Positions 49,001 to 57,990 of a DNA stretch of 64,000 bases are shown piece after piece. The notes below the pieces were generated by a model. The model was not told the DNA's origin. It saw only the letters and a list, made by a program, of their open reading frames with translations, and ran no database searches. The DNA is taken from contig NZ_JAZDRL010000001.1 in NCBI RefSeq assembly GCF_047501465.1, forward strand, positions 1 to 64,000. The letters are read 5' to 3'. This DNA is from Pseudochelatococcus sp047501465 (GTDB lineage Bacteria > Pseudomonadota > Alphaproteobacteria > Rhizobiales > Beijerinckiaceae). A program made the position numbers and the translations under genes. Every line of letters starts with the position of its first letter. Position 1 is the first letter of the stretch.

Positions 49001-50353
49001 CTACAACAGCGTGCCGCGTAGAAACATATAGGCAATGCTGAAGTAAATCACGATGCCGGTTACGTCGACCAGGGTTGCGACGAAGGGTGCGGATGCGCTT
49101 GCCGGATCAAAGCCGACACGCTTGAGAATAAATGGCAGCATGGATCCTGTTAAGGAGCCAAACGTCACTATACCCACCAGTGAGGTGCCGATGGCGAGAG
49201 CAACCAGTATCCAGTGCTCGCCATAATCGAAGAGGCCCAGCCATTGCCATAGCGCAATGCGCACAATGCCGATGATGCCGAGGATTGCGCCAAGGGTGAT
49301 ACCGGTTGGCAGTTCACGAACTGCCACGCGGAACCAGTCCCGCAGGCGCACTTCCTGCATAGCCAGCGCACGGATGATCAACGATGTAGCTTGTGAGCCG
49401 GAGTTGCCGCCCGAACTCATCACCAGTGGAATGAACAGTGCAAGCACAATGGCTTGTTCAAGCTCGTCTGCAAAGTGTTGCATGGCGCTGGCTGTTAGCA
49501 TTTCGCTGAGAAATAAAATCCCCAACCAGCCTGCCCGCTTCTGGATCATCTTGCCGAAGCCGATCTGCATATAAGGCTCATGAAGTGCTTCCATGCCGCC
49601 CATTTTCTGTGCGTCTTCAGTCGTTTCGGCCAGTATGGCATCGATAGCATCATCAACGGTGACAATACCCAGCATATGGCCAGTGCTGTCGATAACCGGA
49701 ATGGCGAGCAGATCGTAACGCGAGATTTGTCGTGCCACGATCTCCCGATCGGTCATCGGACCCGTGGTGATGGGAGCAGGGCGTCCGCGTGTCAGCGATA
49801 GAATGTTTGCATCCGGGTCAGCTGAAATAAGCTGGGCAAGGCGAATGGTTTGAACCAATTTCCGGGTGACAGGATCGAGCACGAAGATTGCATAAACAGT
49901 TTCACGGCTCGCTTCTACTGTGCGAATATGATCCAGCGTCTGTCGTGCCGTCCAATCAGCGGGAACGGAGACGAATTCTGTCGTCATAAGACTACCGGCA
50001 GTGCCCTCGGGATAGGAGAGAAGCTGCTGTAACGAGCGGCGTGTATCAGGCGAAAGAGCATTCTGCAGAGCCTCTCGACGTGGTTCTTCGATCTGAGCAA
50101 GTACGTCAGTCGCGCGATCGGCTGACATGCCTTCCAGCAAGATCACAGCACGATCTATCGGTAGCGCCTCTATAACGGATGATGCTGCAGTGAAATCGGC
50201 ATAATCCAGCACCTCTATCGCCCAGATAGGTGGTAAACGTGCAACCATATCGATGATCTGTGGCAACGGCTGATCGTTCATGTACTCAACGATATCGGCC
50301 ACATGCTGATGCATTAGCGCGTGCGGAAGCGGGGCTTCTTTCTGTGCTGTCAT
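49001..50353 (-). CDS. mgtE: Magnesium transporter MgtE
   Basis: A 450-residue channel-like Mg2+ importer. Residues 30-140 are the MgtE N domain (helical repeats), residues 140-260 a CBS pair (LMTTEFVSVPADWTARQTLD, DLLAIPVIDSTGHMLGIVTV), then a plug helix and five membrane helices with FIPLVMSSGGNSGSQATSLI, whose SGGNSGSQ forms the pore. In known MgtE the cytosolic domains sense Mg2+ and gate the pore. AAGGAT lies nine bases before the ATG. The leader upstream is AT-rich, but no known Mg2+ riboswitch was found. Confidence 0.95.
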   Translation of the reverse strand: MTAQKEAPLPHALMHQHVADIVEYMNDQPLPQIIDMVARLPPIWAIEVLDYADFTAASSVIEALPIDRAVILLEGMSADRATDVLAQIEEPRREALQNALSPDTRRSLQQLLSYPEGTAGSLMTTEFVSVPADWTARQTLDHIRTVEASRETVYAIFVLDPVTRKLVQTIRLAQLISADPDANILSLTRGRPAPITTGPMTDREIVARQISRYDLLAIPVIDSTGHMLGIVTVDDAIDAILAETTEDAQKMGGMEALHEPYMQIGFGKMIQKRAGWLGILFLSEMLTASAMQHFADELEQAIVLALFIPLVMSSGGNSGSQATSLIIRALAMQEVRLRDWFRVAVRELPTGITLGAILGIIGIVRIALWQWLGLFDYGEHWILVALAIGTSLVGIVTFGSLTGSMLPFILKRVGFDPASASAPFVATLVDVTGIVIYFSIAYMFLRGTLL

Positions 50354-50807
50354 GGCTTTACCATCCTTATGGCGTTCTTAGTGTCGAGTGTGCCTTATTG
50401 TAGGCGAATCTGGCATGATTATCGCGCGAGGTTTGCCACTCCTGGCTTGCGAATTGGTTCTCTGGTTAATGAAGTTTCCAGCGTATCTTTGTTAAGTGCG
50501 AAATGACACCCGTTAATGCTGCAGTGCCGCATTAACTGGACGAAATTGAGTTTTAGATGTATTTTCAACGGTGAATTATAATACTGAAGCTTATTTATGA
50601 TGTTAGCCAAGGTCTTGGATATCTGGTCTAAAAATCATACTTTAGTCTAGGTGATATGGTTTTGCTGCAATGCAGCGCAATATATGCAGGGTATCTGCAC
50701 AAAAGCCGTAGAATAACGGTGGATTGGAGAAAACAGGCGGCGTCATGTTTTTTTTCGTCGTCTTTCCTGTCGCCTCTGTGGCTTAACAACAAGAAAGATG
50801 GTTCAAC
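50354..50807. other. Divergent AT-rich region between mgtE and the esterase gene
   Basis: No gene is supported in these 454 bases. It must carry the mgtE and esterase promoters, facing apart, but I could not place clear -35/-10 pairs or a ribosome site within it. Confidence 0.4.
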
Positions 50808-51926
50808 ATGACCGGAATTGCAGCGACTACGGCCAACCTCGCCCTTTGGCGGTTGCAGTGGGACACGCTGTTTTCATTGCCGCATCTGCTGGACGAAAAT
50901 GAAGCTGAAGACGAAGAAGGCTGTCGTCTTTCCGAGATCGAGCATTTTGGCAACAACCCCGGTAATCTGCGGTTGTTTTGCTATGTCCCTCCTGATTTGC
51001 CAGCCAATGCGCCGCTTGTTGTTGTGCTACATGGCTGCACCCAGAGCGCCGCTGGCTATGATCGGGGATCGGGCTGGTCATATTTGGCCGATTGCGCTGG
51101 TTTTGCAGTGCTTTTTGCGCAGCAGCGCAATGAAAATAACCCCCGGCGCTGCTTTGACTGGTTCCACATCAGCGACATTGAACGGGATGCAGGTGAGGCT
51201 GCTTCTATAAGGCAGATGGTCAGCTATATGGTTGATCATCACAACCTTGATCGCTCTCGGATTTTCATTACCGGGCTTTCAGCCGGTGGAGGGATGGCCA
51301 ATGTCATGTTGGCCACTTATCCCGAAGTGTTTGCCGCAGGCGCGATTATCGCAGGGCTGCCATATCGCTCCGCGACAAATGTGCATGATGCGCTGCAGGT
51401 GATGATGGAAGGCAGTGTGCGTACGCCTGAAGAGCGTGGAGAAGCTGTGCGTAAAGCCTCACCCATGGGTAGCCTGTCCGAAGGCCGCATCACTGTACCA
51501 TGGCCACGGGTGGCTGTCTGGCAAGGGTTAGCGGATGACGTTGTGAACCCCATTAATGGCATGGAGATCGTCAAGCAATGGACAGATGTGCATGGGCTCG
51601 ATCTGATGGCCAGCGATGAGGATGAACTTCACGGCAATCGGCGAATGCGGTGGCTTGGCCCTGATGATTCCGTGCTCATTGAAGCGATTGCTATCGAGCA
51701 TCTTGGTCATGCAGTACCGATAGATGCCAGCAGTGTGAAAAGCCACGAGCAGCCCGGTCCGCATTTTGCCGATATCGGCTTATCGTCAACCAATGAAATC
51801 GCACGGTTTTTCGGATTGGAGATGACCCTCTCTGATAATAGCAGGGTATCTCATGGCAAGGCTTCTGGTCATGCTGCGCAGCTGCCTTCAAAGCCGCAGT
51901 TAGTGACGACACAAACCCAGGAGTAA
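50808..51926 (+). CDS. PHB-depolymerase-family esterase
   Basis: A 372-residue alpha/beta hydrolase of the esterase PHB type (TIGR01840/LpqC group). The nucleophile is in GLSAGGGM; the Asp is probably in LADDVVNPINGMEIV and the His in EHLGHAVP, a full triad. LHGCTQSAAGYDRGSGWS gives the oxyanion region. There is no signal peptide, so it should be cytosolic and could degrade stored PHB or short esters; this is family-based inference. A hairpin terminator follows. The last 45 residues are low complexity and add nothing recognisable. Confidence 0.85.
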   Translation: MTGIAATTANLALWRLQWDTLFSLPHLLDENEAEDEEGCRLSEIEHFGNNPGNLRLFCYVPPDLPANAPLVVVLHGCTQSAAGYDRGSGWSYLADCAGFAVLFAQQRNENNPRRCFDWFHISDIERDAGEAASIRQMVSYMVDHHNLDRSRIFITGLSAGGGMANVMLATYPEVFAAGAIIAGLPYRSATNVHDALQVMMEGSVRTPEERGEAVRKASPMGSLSEGRITVPWPRVAVWQGLADDVVNPINGMEIVKQWTDVHGLDLMASDEDELHGNRRMRWLGPDDSVLIEAIAIEHLGHAVPIDASSVKSHEQPGPHFADIGLSSTNEIARFFGLEMTLSDNSRVSHGKASGHAAQLPSKPQLVTTQTQE

Positions 51927-51996
51927 TGCTGAGCGCATTGCGGCAGCTATTTGCCCGAGCCGGCCATGGATAGTCTCGCTTAGAGAGAAGCTTTAA

Positions 51997-52033
51997 AAAA
52001 AGCGCCGCTACGTCCTGAGACGGCGGCGCTTTT
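51997..52033. terminator. Terminator between the esterase and ctrA genes
   Basis: An 11-bp stem (51998-52008 with 52023-52033), GC-rich in the middle with AAA/TTT ends, loop 14 bases, lies 71 bases after the esterase stop. A-rich and T-rich ends on either side let it serve both converging transcripts. Confidence 0.75.
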
Positions 52034-52149
52034 GAATGCTGTGAAGGTGATACTTTCCTATGCGCAGAGCAGAGAAAAGGCGGGGATCCATACCCCATGT
52101 TATCCTTATTCTGGATATTTCTAACAGTGATTGACGCTCATCGCGTCAA

Positions 52150-52851
52150 TCAGCCTGCCATGCGCTCTTCTGTTGCGCCAAGTTCGCGCAGCACGTAACC
52201 ACGACCCCACACCGTTTCGATGTAGTTTGTGCCGGCCGATGCATTTGCGAGCTTTTTGCGCAGCTTACAGATAAACACGTCAATGATTTTTAATTCAGGC
52301 TCATCCATGCCGCCGTAGAGATGGTTGAGGAACATCTCCTTGGTAAGTGTCGTGCCCTTGCGCAGCGAGAGCAGCTCCAGCATCTGATATTCCTTGCCCG
52401 TCAGGTGGACCCGTGCACCAGAGACCTCAACCGTCTTGGCATCAAGGTTCACAACCAGATCGCCCGTGGTGATGACAGACTGGGCATGCCCTTTCGAGCG
52501 GCGAACGATAGCGTGAATGCGGGCGACCAGCTCATCTTTATGGAAGGGCTTTGTCAGGTAATCATCCGCGCCAAAACCAAGGCCCTTAACCTTATCCTCA
52601 ATACCAGCAAGGCCTGAAAGAATAAGGATTGGTGTTTTAACCTTTGCGACACGCAGGCTGCGCAACACCTCATAACCCGACATATCAGGCAGATTGAGGT
52701 CAAGCAGGATGATATCGTAATCGTAAAGCTTGCCGAGGTCGACACCTTCCTCGCCAAGATCTGTAGTATAGGCATTGAAATTTTCAGACTTCAGCATCAA
52801 TTCGATGCTTTGCGCGGTGGCGCTGTCGTCCTCAATGAGCAATACGCGCAT
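52150..52851 (-). CDS. ctrA: Cell-cycle response regulator CtrA
   Basis: A 233-residue OmpR-type regulator. The receiver has DD at 8-9, the phospho-acceptor D51 (ILLDLNLP) and K in LTKPFHKDE; the DNA-binding winged helix has LTGKEYQMLELLSLRKGTTL and YIETVWGRGYVLRE. This full-length identity with the Alphaproteobacterial master regulator is plain by sequence. CtrA controls DNA replication start and many division and flagellar genes, and is controlled by CckA-ChpT and, through DivK, by PleC/DivJ/PdhS kinases. The kinase coded at 13.8 kb is probably part of this pathway. The upstream region is rich in GANTC sites. Confidence 0.97.
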   Translation of the reverse strand: MRVLLIEDDSATAQSIELMLKSENFNAYTTDLGEEGVDLGKLYDYDIILLDLNLPDMSGYEVLRSLRVAKVKTPILILSGLAGIEDKVKGLGFGADDYLTKPFHKDELVARIHAIVRRSKGHAQSVITTGDLVVNLDAKTVEVSGARVHLTGKEYQMLELLSLRKGTTLTKEMFLNHLYGGMDEPELKIIDVFICKLRKKLANASAGTNYIETVWGRGYVLRELGATEERMAG

Positions 52852-53433
52852 GGCCTCGTCCCCAACCCCGTTTCCGAGGCTCCCTGTGCTATTGACATGG
52901 AAACAATCACATTCGTTGACGGATGCTGTCCGCCGACGCTGACTGTCTCAACTAAATTCTACTCAAAACATTATGCTGTAATGGTTAACAAACCATGATT
53001 CGTGCTGGCAAGTTATTTGCGCAAAAAGTTCGTTCTTTTAGTGCAAATCTCTGTGTAAGGCGCGACAGGCTTGATTCAGCTTTATGTTGCTCCGAGATTT
53101 AAAATCGACGTAACCGATTCTATTGACTCAATACTTTTGAGTAGCCCACCAAAACCCGGAGGTCCCGATGCGTTAAGGGAGATTGTTAACGAGATCGGTA
53201 AACGAAAGGTTGATGCCCGACAAAATGGCGAATCATTTTTCAAAATCACGAATCAAAATTGGGGAAGCGTGGGAAGAATCTCATGTCCGCCCAATCCCGC
53301 GGTGTAATCGTGATGGGATTGGGGCCTGTGGGCAAAAGCCAGAGCGCATGCTGATGGAATCATTGGCTGATGCTGAATGCGCTAAAATGGAACAATGCTG
53401 GCGTTAACTTCAACTCTATCCAATACATACTCT
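52852..53433 (-). promoter_or_regulatory. GANTC-rich ctrA upstream region
   Basis: The 582 bases between ctrA and the MarC gene hold no credible gene. They contain eight GANTC motifs: 52997, 53073, 53116, 53125, 53230, 53250, 53276 and 53357 (first base of each). About 1.4 would be expected by chance over that span for this base make-up. In Caulobacter, CcrM methylation of a GANTC site in the ctrA P1 promoter ties ctrA transcription to fork passage. Clustered sites here suggest the same kind of control, though no promoter is proven. Confidence 0.65.
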
Positions 53434-54099
53434 TTATATCGCGGCCATGCCTTCCTTAATGAAATCCATAACGCCCGATGCAATGATTTGTACCGAAATA
53501 CAGGCCAGCAGGAAGCCCATGATCTTGGTTGTCGCAGAGACGCCCTGAGGCCCAAGAAAACGCGATAGGAGCGTTGCAAAGCGCAGCACAACATATGTCA
53601 GTCCGATAACTGCTGCGACGCCCAGCAGGATGATGATGTATCCGCCAATGACCTGATCCTCAGGCACCTCTGATGCGAAGCTAAGCACTGCAGCAATCGA
53701 ACCGGGCCCACTCATGATCGGCATTGCAAGAGGGGAGAAGGAATAGTCAATGCGTGCCCGGCGCATCTCTTCCACGTCTTCGCTTACCGAGGAGGCTTCG
53801 CTGTCGCCCGAGAAAAGCATGCGTGCGCTCGATACCAACAGAATGAGGCCGCCCGCTACACGAATGCCGGCAAGCGAAATACCAAGCATGGCGATAATGC
53901 CATGTCCGGCAATCAGGAATGTAGCCAGAATGCTAAAAGCATATAGGCAGCATTTCCGCGCCTGCTGGCGACGATAAGCATCAGGCGTGCGGTCTGTCAG
54001 CGACAGAAACAGAGGCATTGTGCTTATCGGGTTGATGATGGGCAGCAAGCTGGCCACAACAGTGATAAAAAATTTCAGGCCAGTCAGAAATAGATCCAT
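53434..54099 (-). CDS. MarC-family integral membrane protein
   Basis: A 221-residue, six-helix protein of the UPF0056/MarC family (INPISTMPLFLSLT, PLAMPIMSGPGSIAAVL, a second inverted PxxxGPG-like half). The start is ATG 54099; an earlier reading with Cys and His residues is not used. The family is loosely linked to antibiotic or amino-acid export, without proof. It is cotranscribed with nothing obvious and faces away from ctrA's upstream region only by distance: both genes are on the minus strand, so the ctrA promoter lies downstream of this gene. Confidence 0.9.
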   Translation of the reverse strand: MDLFLTGLKFFITVVASLLPIINPISTMPLFLSLTDRTPDAYRRQQARKCCLYAFSILATFLIAGHGIIAMLGISLAGIRVAGGLILLVSSARMLFSGDSEASSVSEDVEEMRRARIDYSFSPLAMPIMSGPGSIAAVLSFASEVPEDQVIGGYIIILLGVAAVIGLTYVVLRFATLLSRFLGPQGVSATTKIMGFLLACISVQIIASGVMDFIKEGMAAI

Positions 54100-54357
54100 T
54101 GATAACACGCAGATAAAGGCACACTGGTGTGAACAGTATGACACAGTTGAAATGGGGCCTCATAAGAAACGCTGGAAGATTTTGCGCTCATAGGGTTATT
54201 TGCAGCGCACCTGTCTAGTCACCGTTTGTGGCATAAAGATGCGATCAGCCCTCACTTAGGCGTCTCATGCATGTTTGGCGTTCAGAAAAAAGAGCGGGAT
54301 AATTATTTTAGAACCAGCTAAAAGCATTAAACCAAAAAGATAAACGTGCTCTTTGGC

Positions 54358-55416
54358 TTAATATTTATGGATACCAACCTGGTTATTAAAGTTATTTTCT
54401 GCTGTGAGTGCAATCAAGCACCCATTTGCGCTAATCTCTGCTTGCTGAAAAAGTGCAGTTAGAATTTGCGCACCGTCAGGATAGGCTTTCAAAAATACAC
54501 GATAATCACGCAGCACATCAGAAAGGCGTATGATTACTGCTTTAGCTTCGGATTCTGTAGCGCAGGTATTTGTGAAAGGTATCGGAATAGGTGCACTGGT
54601 CGTGAATTGGCTATTATAAGATTGCGTAGGCAATGAATAGGATTGAGCAGCAACAATTGCATCAATGAGGGCGCTGTATAGCTTTCCGCTTTGCCCATTC
54701 AGATGGACGTAAGTGTGAATATAGCTCTGGGCGGTCTTCAGATCTTCATTCAACACTTTTGTCGCATCTTCGATAGCTTTCGGATTAGCTGCAAGGAGGG
54801 TGTAGAGGGTGTTTTTAAGCGTGTTTAATTGTGATGGAATTGCAAGTTCATTATCTAAATCACCAATACTTGAAGCAAGCTCCTCAATATTCCTAAGGAA
54901 CAGAATTATATCGTTATTTTTATCGTTTGAAGGAATATTGGGTAGAATTTTATTCGCTAGGCGGCTTACCTGAAGCAACGAGATATAATGCCGCTTAAGC
55001 TCGGATGATGTTTGGAATTCTTGTGGGATAGAAATTGGCTTATGTTCATTGAATAATTTGCACAATATTGGAAGTGCATCATTTTTATCAGGAAAGAAAA
55101 TTGAAACCGAATTGGGGACTTCACTCTCTTCCATGCCAAATAGGGAGCTCATGATTGAGGGAGACGGTTCCAATGAAGCGTGGGAGCCCACTAACAATCG
55201 GTCTGAGGTTTTTCTTTCCGCTAATTTCAATACGAGTCCGCTTGACGTATTTTGCCCTTTGGGCGTGCTAAAATATGAATAATCAAATGTTGAAGGTGTC
55301 ACAACGTCCACGGAGCGCCCATCAAAGTCGCTTTGTGATCTGTGCTGTCTGGTGGCACTGGGAAGTAAAGGAATTGCTTGCGTAGAAAAATATGCAGGAG
55401 ACGGTGCGTCAGACAT
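54358..55416 (-). CDS. Unrecognised 352-residue protein in an AT-rich stretch
   Basis: The ATG at 55416 has GGAG eight bases upstream, a good site. The protein is polar, Ser/Asn/Thr/Pro-rich, with no signal peptide or membrane segment and one long helical middle (LLQVSRLANKILPNIP, LRNIEELASSIGDLDNELA, NTLYTLLAANPKAIED). The N-terminal 110 residues look unstructured (PSPAYFSTQAIPLLPS, SDFDGRSVDVVTPS). I recognise no family. Its base make-up and codon use (many AAT, ATT, TTT, TTA) are clearly more AT-rich than its neighbours, a sign of transfer. A disordered, Ser-rich start and helical body are seen in some secreted effectors, but this is speculation. The gene-free 213 bases downstream and 214 upstream are also AT-rich. 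Confidence 0.55.
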   Translation of the reverse strand: MSDAPSPAYFSTQAIPLLPSATRQHRSQSDFDGRSVDVVTPSTFDYSYFSTPKGQNTSSGLVLKLAERKTSDRLLVGSHASLEPSPSIMSSLFGMEESEVPNSVSIFFPDKNDALPILCKLFNEHKPISIPQEFQTSSELKRHYISLLQVSRLANKILPNIPSNDKNNDIILFLRNIEELASSIGDLDNELAIPSQLNTLKNTLYTLLAANPKAIEDATKVLNEDLKTAQSYIHTYVHLNGQSGKLYSALIDAIVAAQSYSLPTQSYNSQFTTSAPIPIPFTNTCATESEAKAVIIRLSDVLRDYRVFLKAYPDGAQILTALFQQAEISANGCLIALTAENNFNNQVGIHKY

Positions 55417-55630
55417 GAACAAAACTCCGAAGAATGTGATTTTGATTCAAAGTTCGTGATTTTTATTATTTGCAAGAAGGTCAGTGAAAAGCTTGGGTTG
55501 TACAAGGAGCGGAGTAATTTATGGCAATAAGGTCAGGCTTTCGCTGAAACATGATTGCATGAATTGCTAATCGTATGTGCGTAACATAACATCGTCAATA
55601 CATTGATGGGTTATATGTGACCGTATTTGC

Positions 55631-56020
55631 TTAACGTAGCGCAGTAAAATTTGTGCAGTACTGTGCATAACTGTCCTCATCCAAGAGTTGCATCAGTTCA
55701 GTCGCATTGATCCTGGTGAGTTGACAGAGCCAACCTTTGTTAAGCGGGTCTTCGTTAATGAATTCCGGGTGTTCAAGCACAAGTGGATTAACGGTTATAA
55801 TTTCGCCTGACAGGGGCGTGAATACTTCACTGACAGCTTTTGTGCTTTCAAGTATGGCAATTGTCTCACCTGCCTTGATGATTGTGCCAACTGTAGAGAG
55901 TTGCACCGACATTATTGCTCCCAGCATATTGCTGGCCCAGGCGCTGATACCGATGATGGCTATGCCCGCGCTTCCTTGGCGAACATATTCATGGTCAAGA
56001 CTGTAACGTATAATGCTCAT
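55631..56020 (-). CDS. GcvH-like lipoyl carrier protein (orphan)
   Basis: A 129-residue protein aligned along the glycine cleavage H protein: SLDHEYVRQGSAGIAIIGIS, then the lipoylation site ESTKAVSEV (Lys modified), PLSGEIITVNPLVLEHPEFIN and EDPLNKGWLCQL. ATG 56020 is used; the frame is open for 21 codons before it. GcvH carries the aminomethyl group between GcvP and GcvT, but neither gene is nearby, and this copy departs from the usual sequence (GISAWASNMLGAIMSVQLS in place of ITDYAQ...GDIVFVELP). It may be a second or specialised lipoyl protein. Its base make-up is also AT-rich, like the gene before it. Confidence 0.75.
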   Translation of the reverse strand: MSIIRYSLDHEYVRQGSAGIAIIGISAWASNMLGAIMSVQLSTVGTIIKAGETIAILESTKAVSEVFTPLSGEIITVNPLVLEHPEFINEDPLNKGWLCQLTRINATELMQLLDEDSYAQYCTNFTALR

Positions 56021-56134
56021 TGTGAGCGTTCTCGCATCGGCGCAGATATCTGCTGAGCAAGCTGAAAAAGACATGCTCAGCAAGATTACGACTTCAAGCC
56101 ACTATGACTTCCATAGCTGACGCATCATGCTTTG

Positions 56135-56695
56135 TTATTGCCGTGCTGCGCGGCGGGTCGGCGATGAGCCAAGCCCGATTTCGATGAGGACGTCACTGCT
56201 GTCCTGGGGAAGAGGCAGGCCTTCTTCCACAATACGTGTGACACCTTGGGCTTCGCCTGCCAGTATGGTAACGGAAACCTGAAGCGTGCGTGAACTCAGC
56301 ACGGTGTTGCCGCGTTTGATTGCGATATGAAGCGGCGCTGAATATGTGCCAGGTCGCCCGGCTGGCCCGAGTAGAGCGAGCACTTCTACGCCCACATTCA
56401 CCGTAGACGAACCATCTGCGTGGGGAATGCATTCGCGCGCGGTGGTGCGAATAGATAACTGGTGGCGTAGTGATGCTCTTTCGCCACTACGCACAGCAGA
56501 TCCGCCCTCAAAGACATCAAACGCGGGGCAAATAGAATCTTCCTGGGCCGCTTGCGTTTCTGGCGGCACTGTAGCGCCACCATAGAGAAGGAAGTTTTTC
56601 AGCGATGAGCCGCCTCCCGCACCCGTTTCTGATGATTGGCAGCCACCAAGAAATAATGCTGAGCATAGCAATAAAGGAATAAAACGTTTCGCCAA
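56135..56695 (-). CDS. Lipoprotein of unknown function
   Basis: A 186-residue lipoprotein. The TTG at 56695 is the preferred start: AGGAT lies nine bases upstream and it gives a clean signal, MAKRFIPLLLCSALFLGGC, with the lipobox LGGC and C19 as the lipid-bearing residue. ATG 56764 would add 23 charged residues before the signal. The mature part has no known domain; it is a beta-rich, single-domain protein (HQLSIRTTARECIPHADG, IAIKRGNTVLSSRTLQVSV). Hyphomicrobiales often carry a similar gene. Processing by the LspA coded at 30.5 kb is expected. Confidence 0.75.
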   Translation of the reverse strand: MAKRFIPLLLCSALFLGGCQSSETGAGGGSSLKNFLLYGGATVPPETQAAQEDSICPAFDVFEGGSAVRSGERASLRHQLSIRTTARECIPHADGSSTVNVGVEVLALLGPAGRPGTYSAPLHIAIKRGNTVLSSRTLQVSVTILAGEAQGVTRIVEEGLPLPQDSSDVLIEIGLGSSPTRRAARQ

Positions 56696-56897
56696 GGCAA
56701 TGCCATCCTGGCCCGTGCGGTATTTTGCGCGGGGGGAGGTGATGCGTGATTCTGTAATAATCATGGGCCGCCTCTATAAGCGCTCATTAAGAGCATTGCT
56801 CGACCAAATTATATCTCGCGACACTCTATATATCTTGTTCGGCCTGCAAACCAGAAAAAGCCATCCATTCGCTGGTTGCAGATTTTACGCATGCCGC

Positions 56898-57410
56898 TCA
56901 GGGCAGTGCATCAAAGCCTTTACCGAAACCATCAAGGGCGACAGGGATTCCAATGCCTTCTTCTGGCGTTTGGAATACAATGAATGTTGCAGTTTTGCCT
57001 TCTTTAAGCCGATTTAGCAGAGTGTCATCCATGACAACCTCAGCGATACAGCCTGTGGCGAGACAGCGCACAAATCCGGCGCGACCAACATCTGTTTGAT
57101 CGATCTTGAGACCCAAACCGGCTGGCAGCAGCACACCAAGAGGAGCGACAACACGCAGAAGGCGACTTTTATTGTCTGCGGTTTTAAGGACAATCACCAG
57201 CAAAGAAATATTGGGGCGATCTTCAGCTGCGACGTTTTGCACAAGTGCGCACTGCTCACTAGATGCGCCAGGAGGCGTTTCGCAACGTGTTTGCCATTCA
57301 CCATTGGTTGCACGCACGACACCCTGCGCTAGCGCTGGTGCATGACCGGTGGCGATAATGCTAAAGATCATACCAGCAAAGGCGGCGACAGAGACTATGC
57401 GGCGTAACAT
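56898..57410 (-). CDS. Invasion-associated locus B (IalB) family protein
   Basis: A 170-residue exported protein. The start is ATG 57410, ten bases after AAGGA; a GTG at 57419 has no spacing for that site. A signal peptide (LRRIVSVAAFAGMIFSIIATG, cleavage near ALAQG) is followed by the IalB domain with NGEWQTRCETPPG, EQCALVQ and four Cys in the mature part, probably paired. IalB was named from Bartonella, where it affects red-cell invasion; most Hyphomicrobiales homologues are periplasmic proteins of unknown role. The gene is alone, 200 bases from the lipoprotein. Confidence 0.9.
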   Translation of the reverse strand: MLRRIVSVAAFAGMIFSIIATGHAPALAQGVVRATNGEWQTRCETPPGASSEQCALVQNVAAEDRPNISLLVIVLKTADNKSRLLRVVAPLGVLLPAGLGLKIDQTDVGRAGFVRCLATGCIAEVVMDDTLLNRLKEGKTATFIVFQTPEEGIGIPVALDGFGKGFDALP

Positions 57411-57990
57411 GCGCTTCACTTCCTTCAGAGATCAGGATCGTGGCAAGAGGAGCATGGCTGCCTCTCTAGCCCGATATAGTTTGAGCATCACGTATACAGC
57501 ACGATCTGGCCTCTGACGGAAGATCCCTCCGTCACAATTGGCGCACAGCATCCAATTAAATAGTGGAGGTAACGCCTGCAACAGATGATCGAGGTGCATG
57601 ATTCGCCCGAAGTTAGCAGTCCGTTGCCTAGCGATACTCGCAAAAATGTCATGCCCGTCTTCTGCGAACAACTCTATTCTCGCCATGTTTGTAAAAATGC
57701 CAGTGTCATATTTTTCAAGCGTTCTAGAGAGAGATGATGCGGGAAAGGCCTGTGGTGAGCCGTTAATTGGTTGGCAAATTAATAGGGAAGCCTGTTGCGC
57801 GAAGCGCTTTGTTGTGGTCTTTGATGAAGCTCAAAAGTAGCCGTCGGGGCGGGATGGATTGATCCCGGGCGCCCGCACGGCAAAAAGCTGTTTGTATCAG
57901 GCTGCCGGGATCGTATATCCAGCGGCAATGTGGTTAAGGCAAAGGATGAGGCTTGGAAGCCTCACCAGTAACGGGAGCATCGGACGAACG
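57411..57990. other. Region between ialB and the cytochrome oxidase operon
   Basis: No gene is convincing in these 580 bases. A perfect 7-bp inverted repeat (TGACGGA, 57514-57520, with 57528-57534, loop 7 bases) lies in the middle and could be an operator. The coxB and ialB promoters should be here, but I could not place them. Confidence 0.4.

Noticed and set aside
50354..50807. Magnesium riboswitch before mgtE
   Set aside because: No ykoK-type conserved core was found by eye; the region is only AT-rich.
53173..53190. CtrA-box candidate TTAAGGGAGATTGTTAAC
   Set aside because: The two TTAA half sites are nine bases apart, not the seven of the consensus TTAA-N7-TTAA.
53071..53407. Small plus-strand open frames upstream of ctrA
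   Set aside because: They overlap one another, have no good ribosome site and no recognisable fold; the region is better explained as regulatory DNA.
57432..57840. Short open frames on both strands before coxB
   Set aside because: No similarity, no good starts, and the region fits a promoter area with an inverted repeat.
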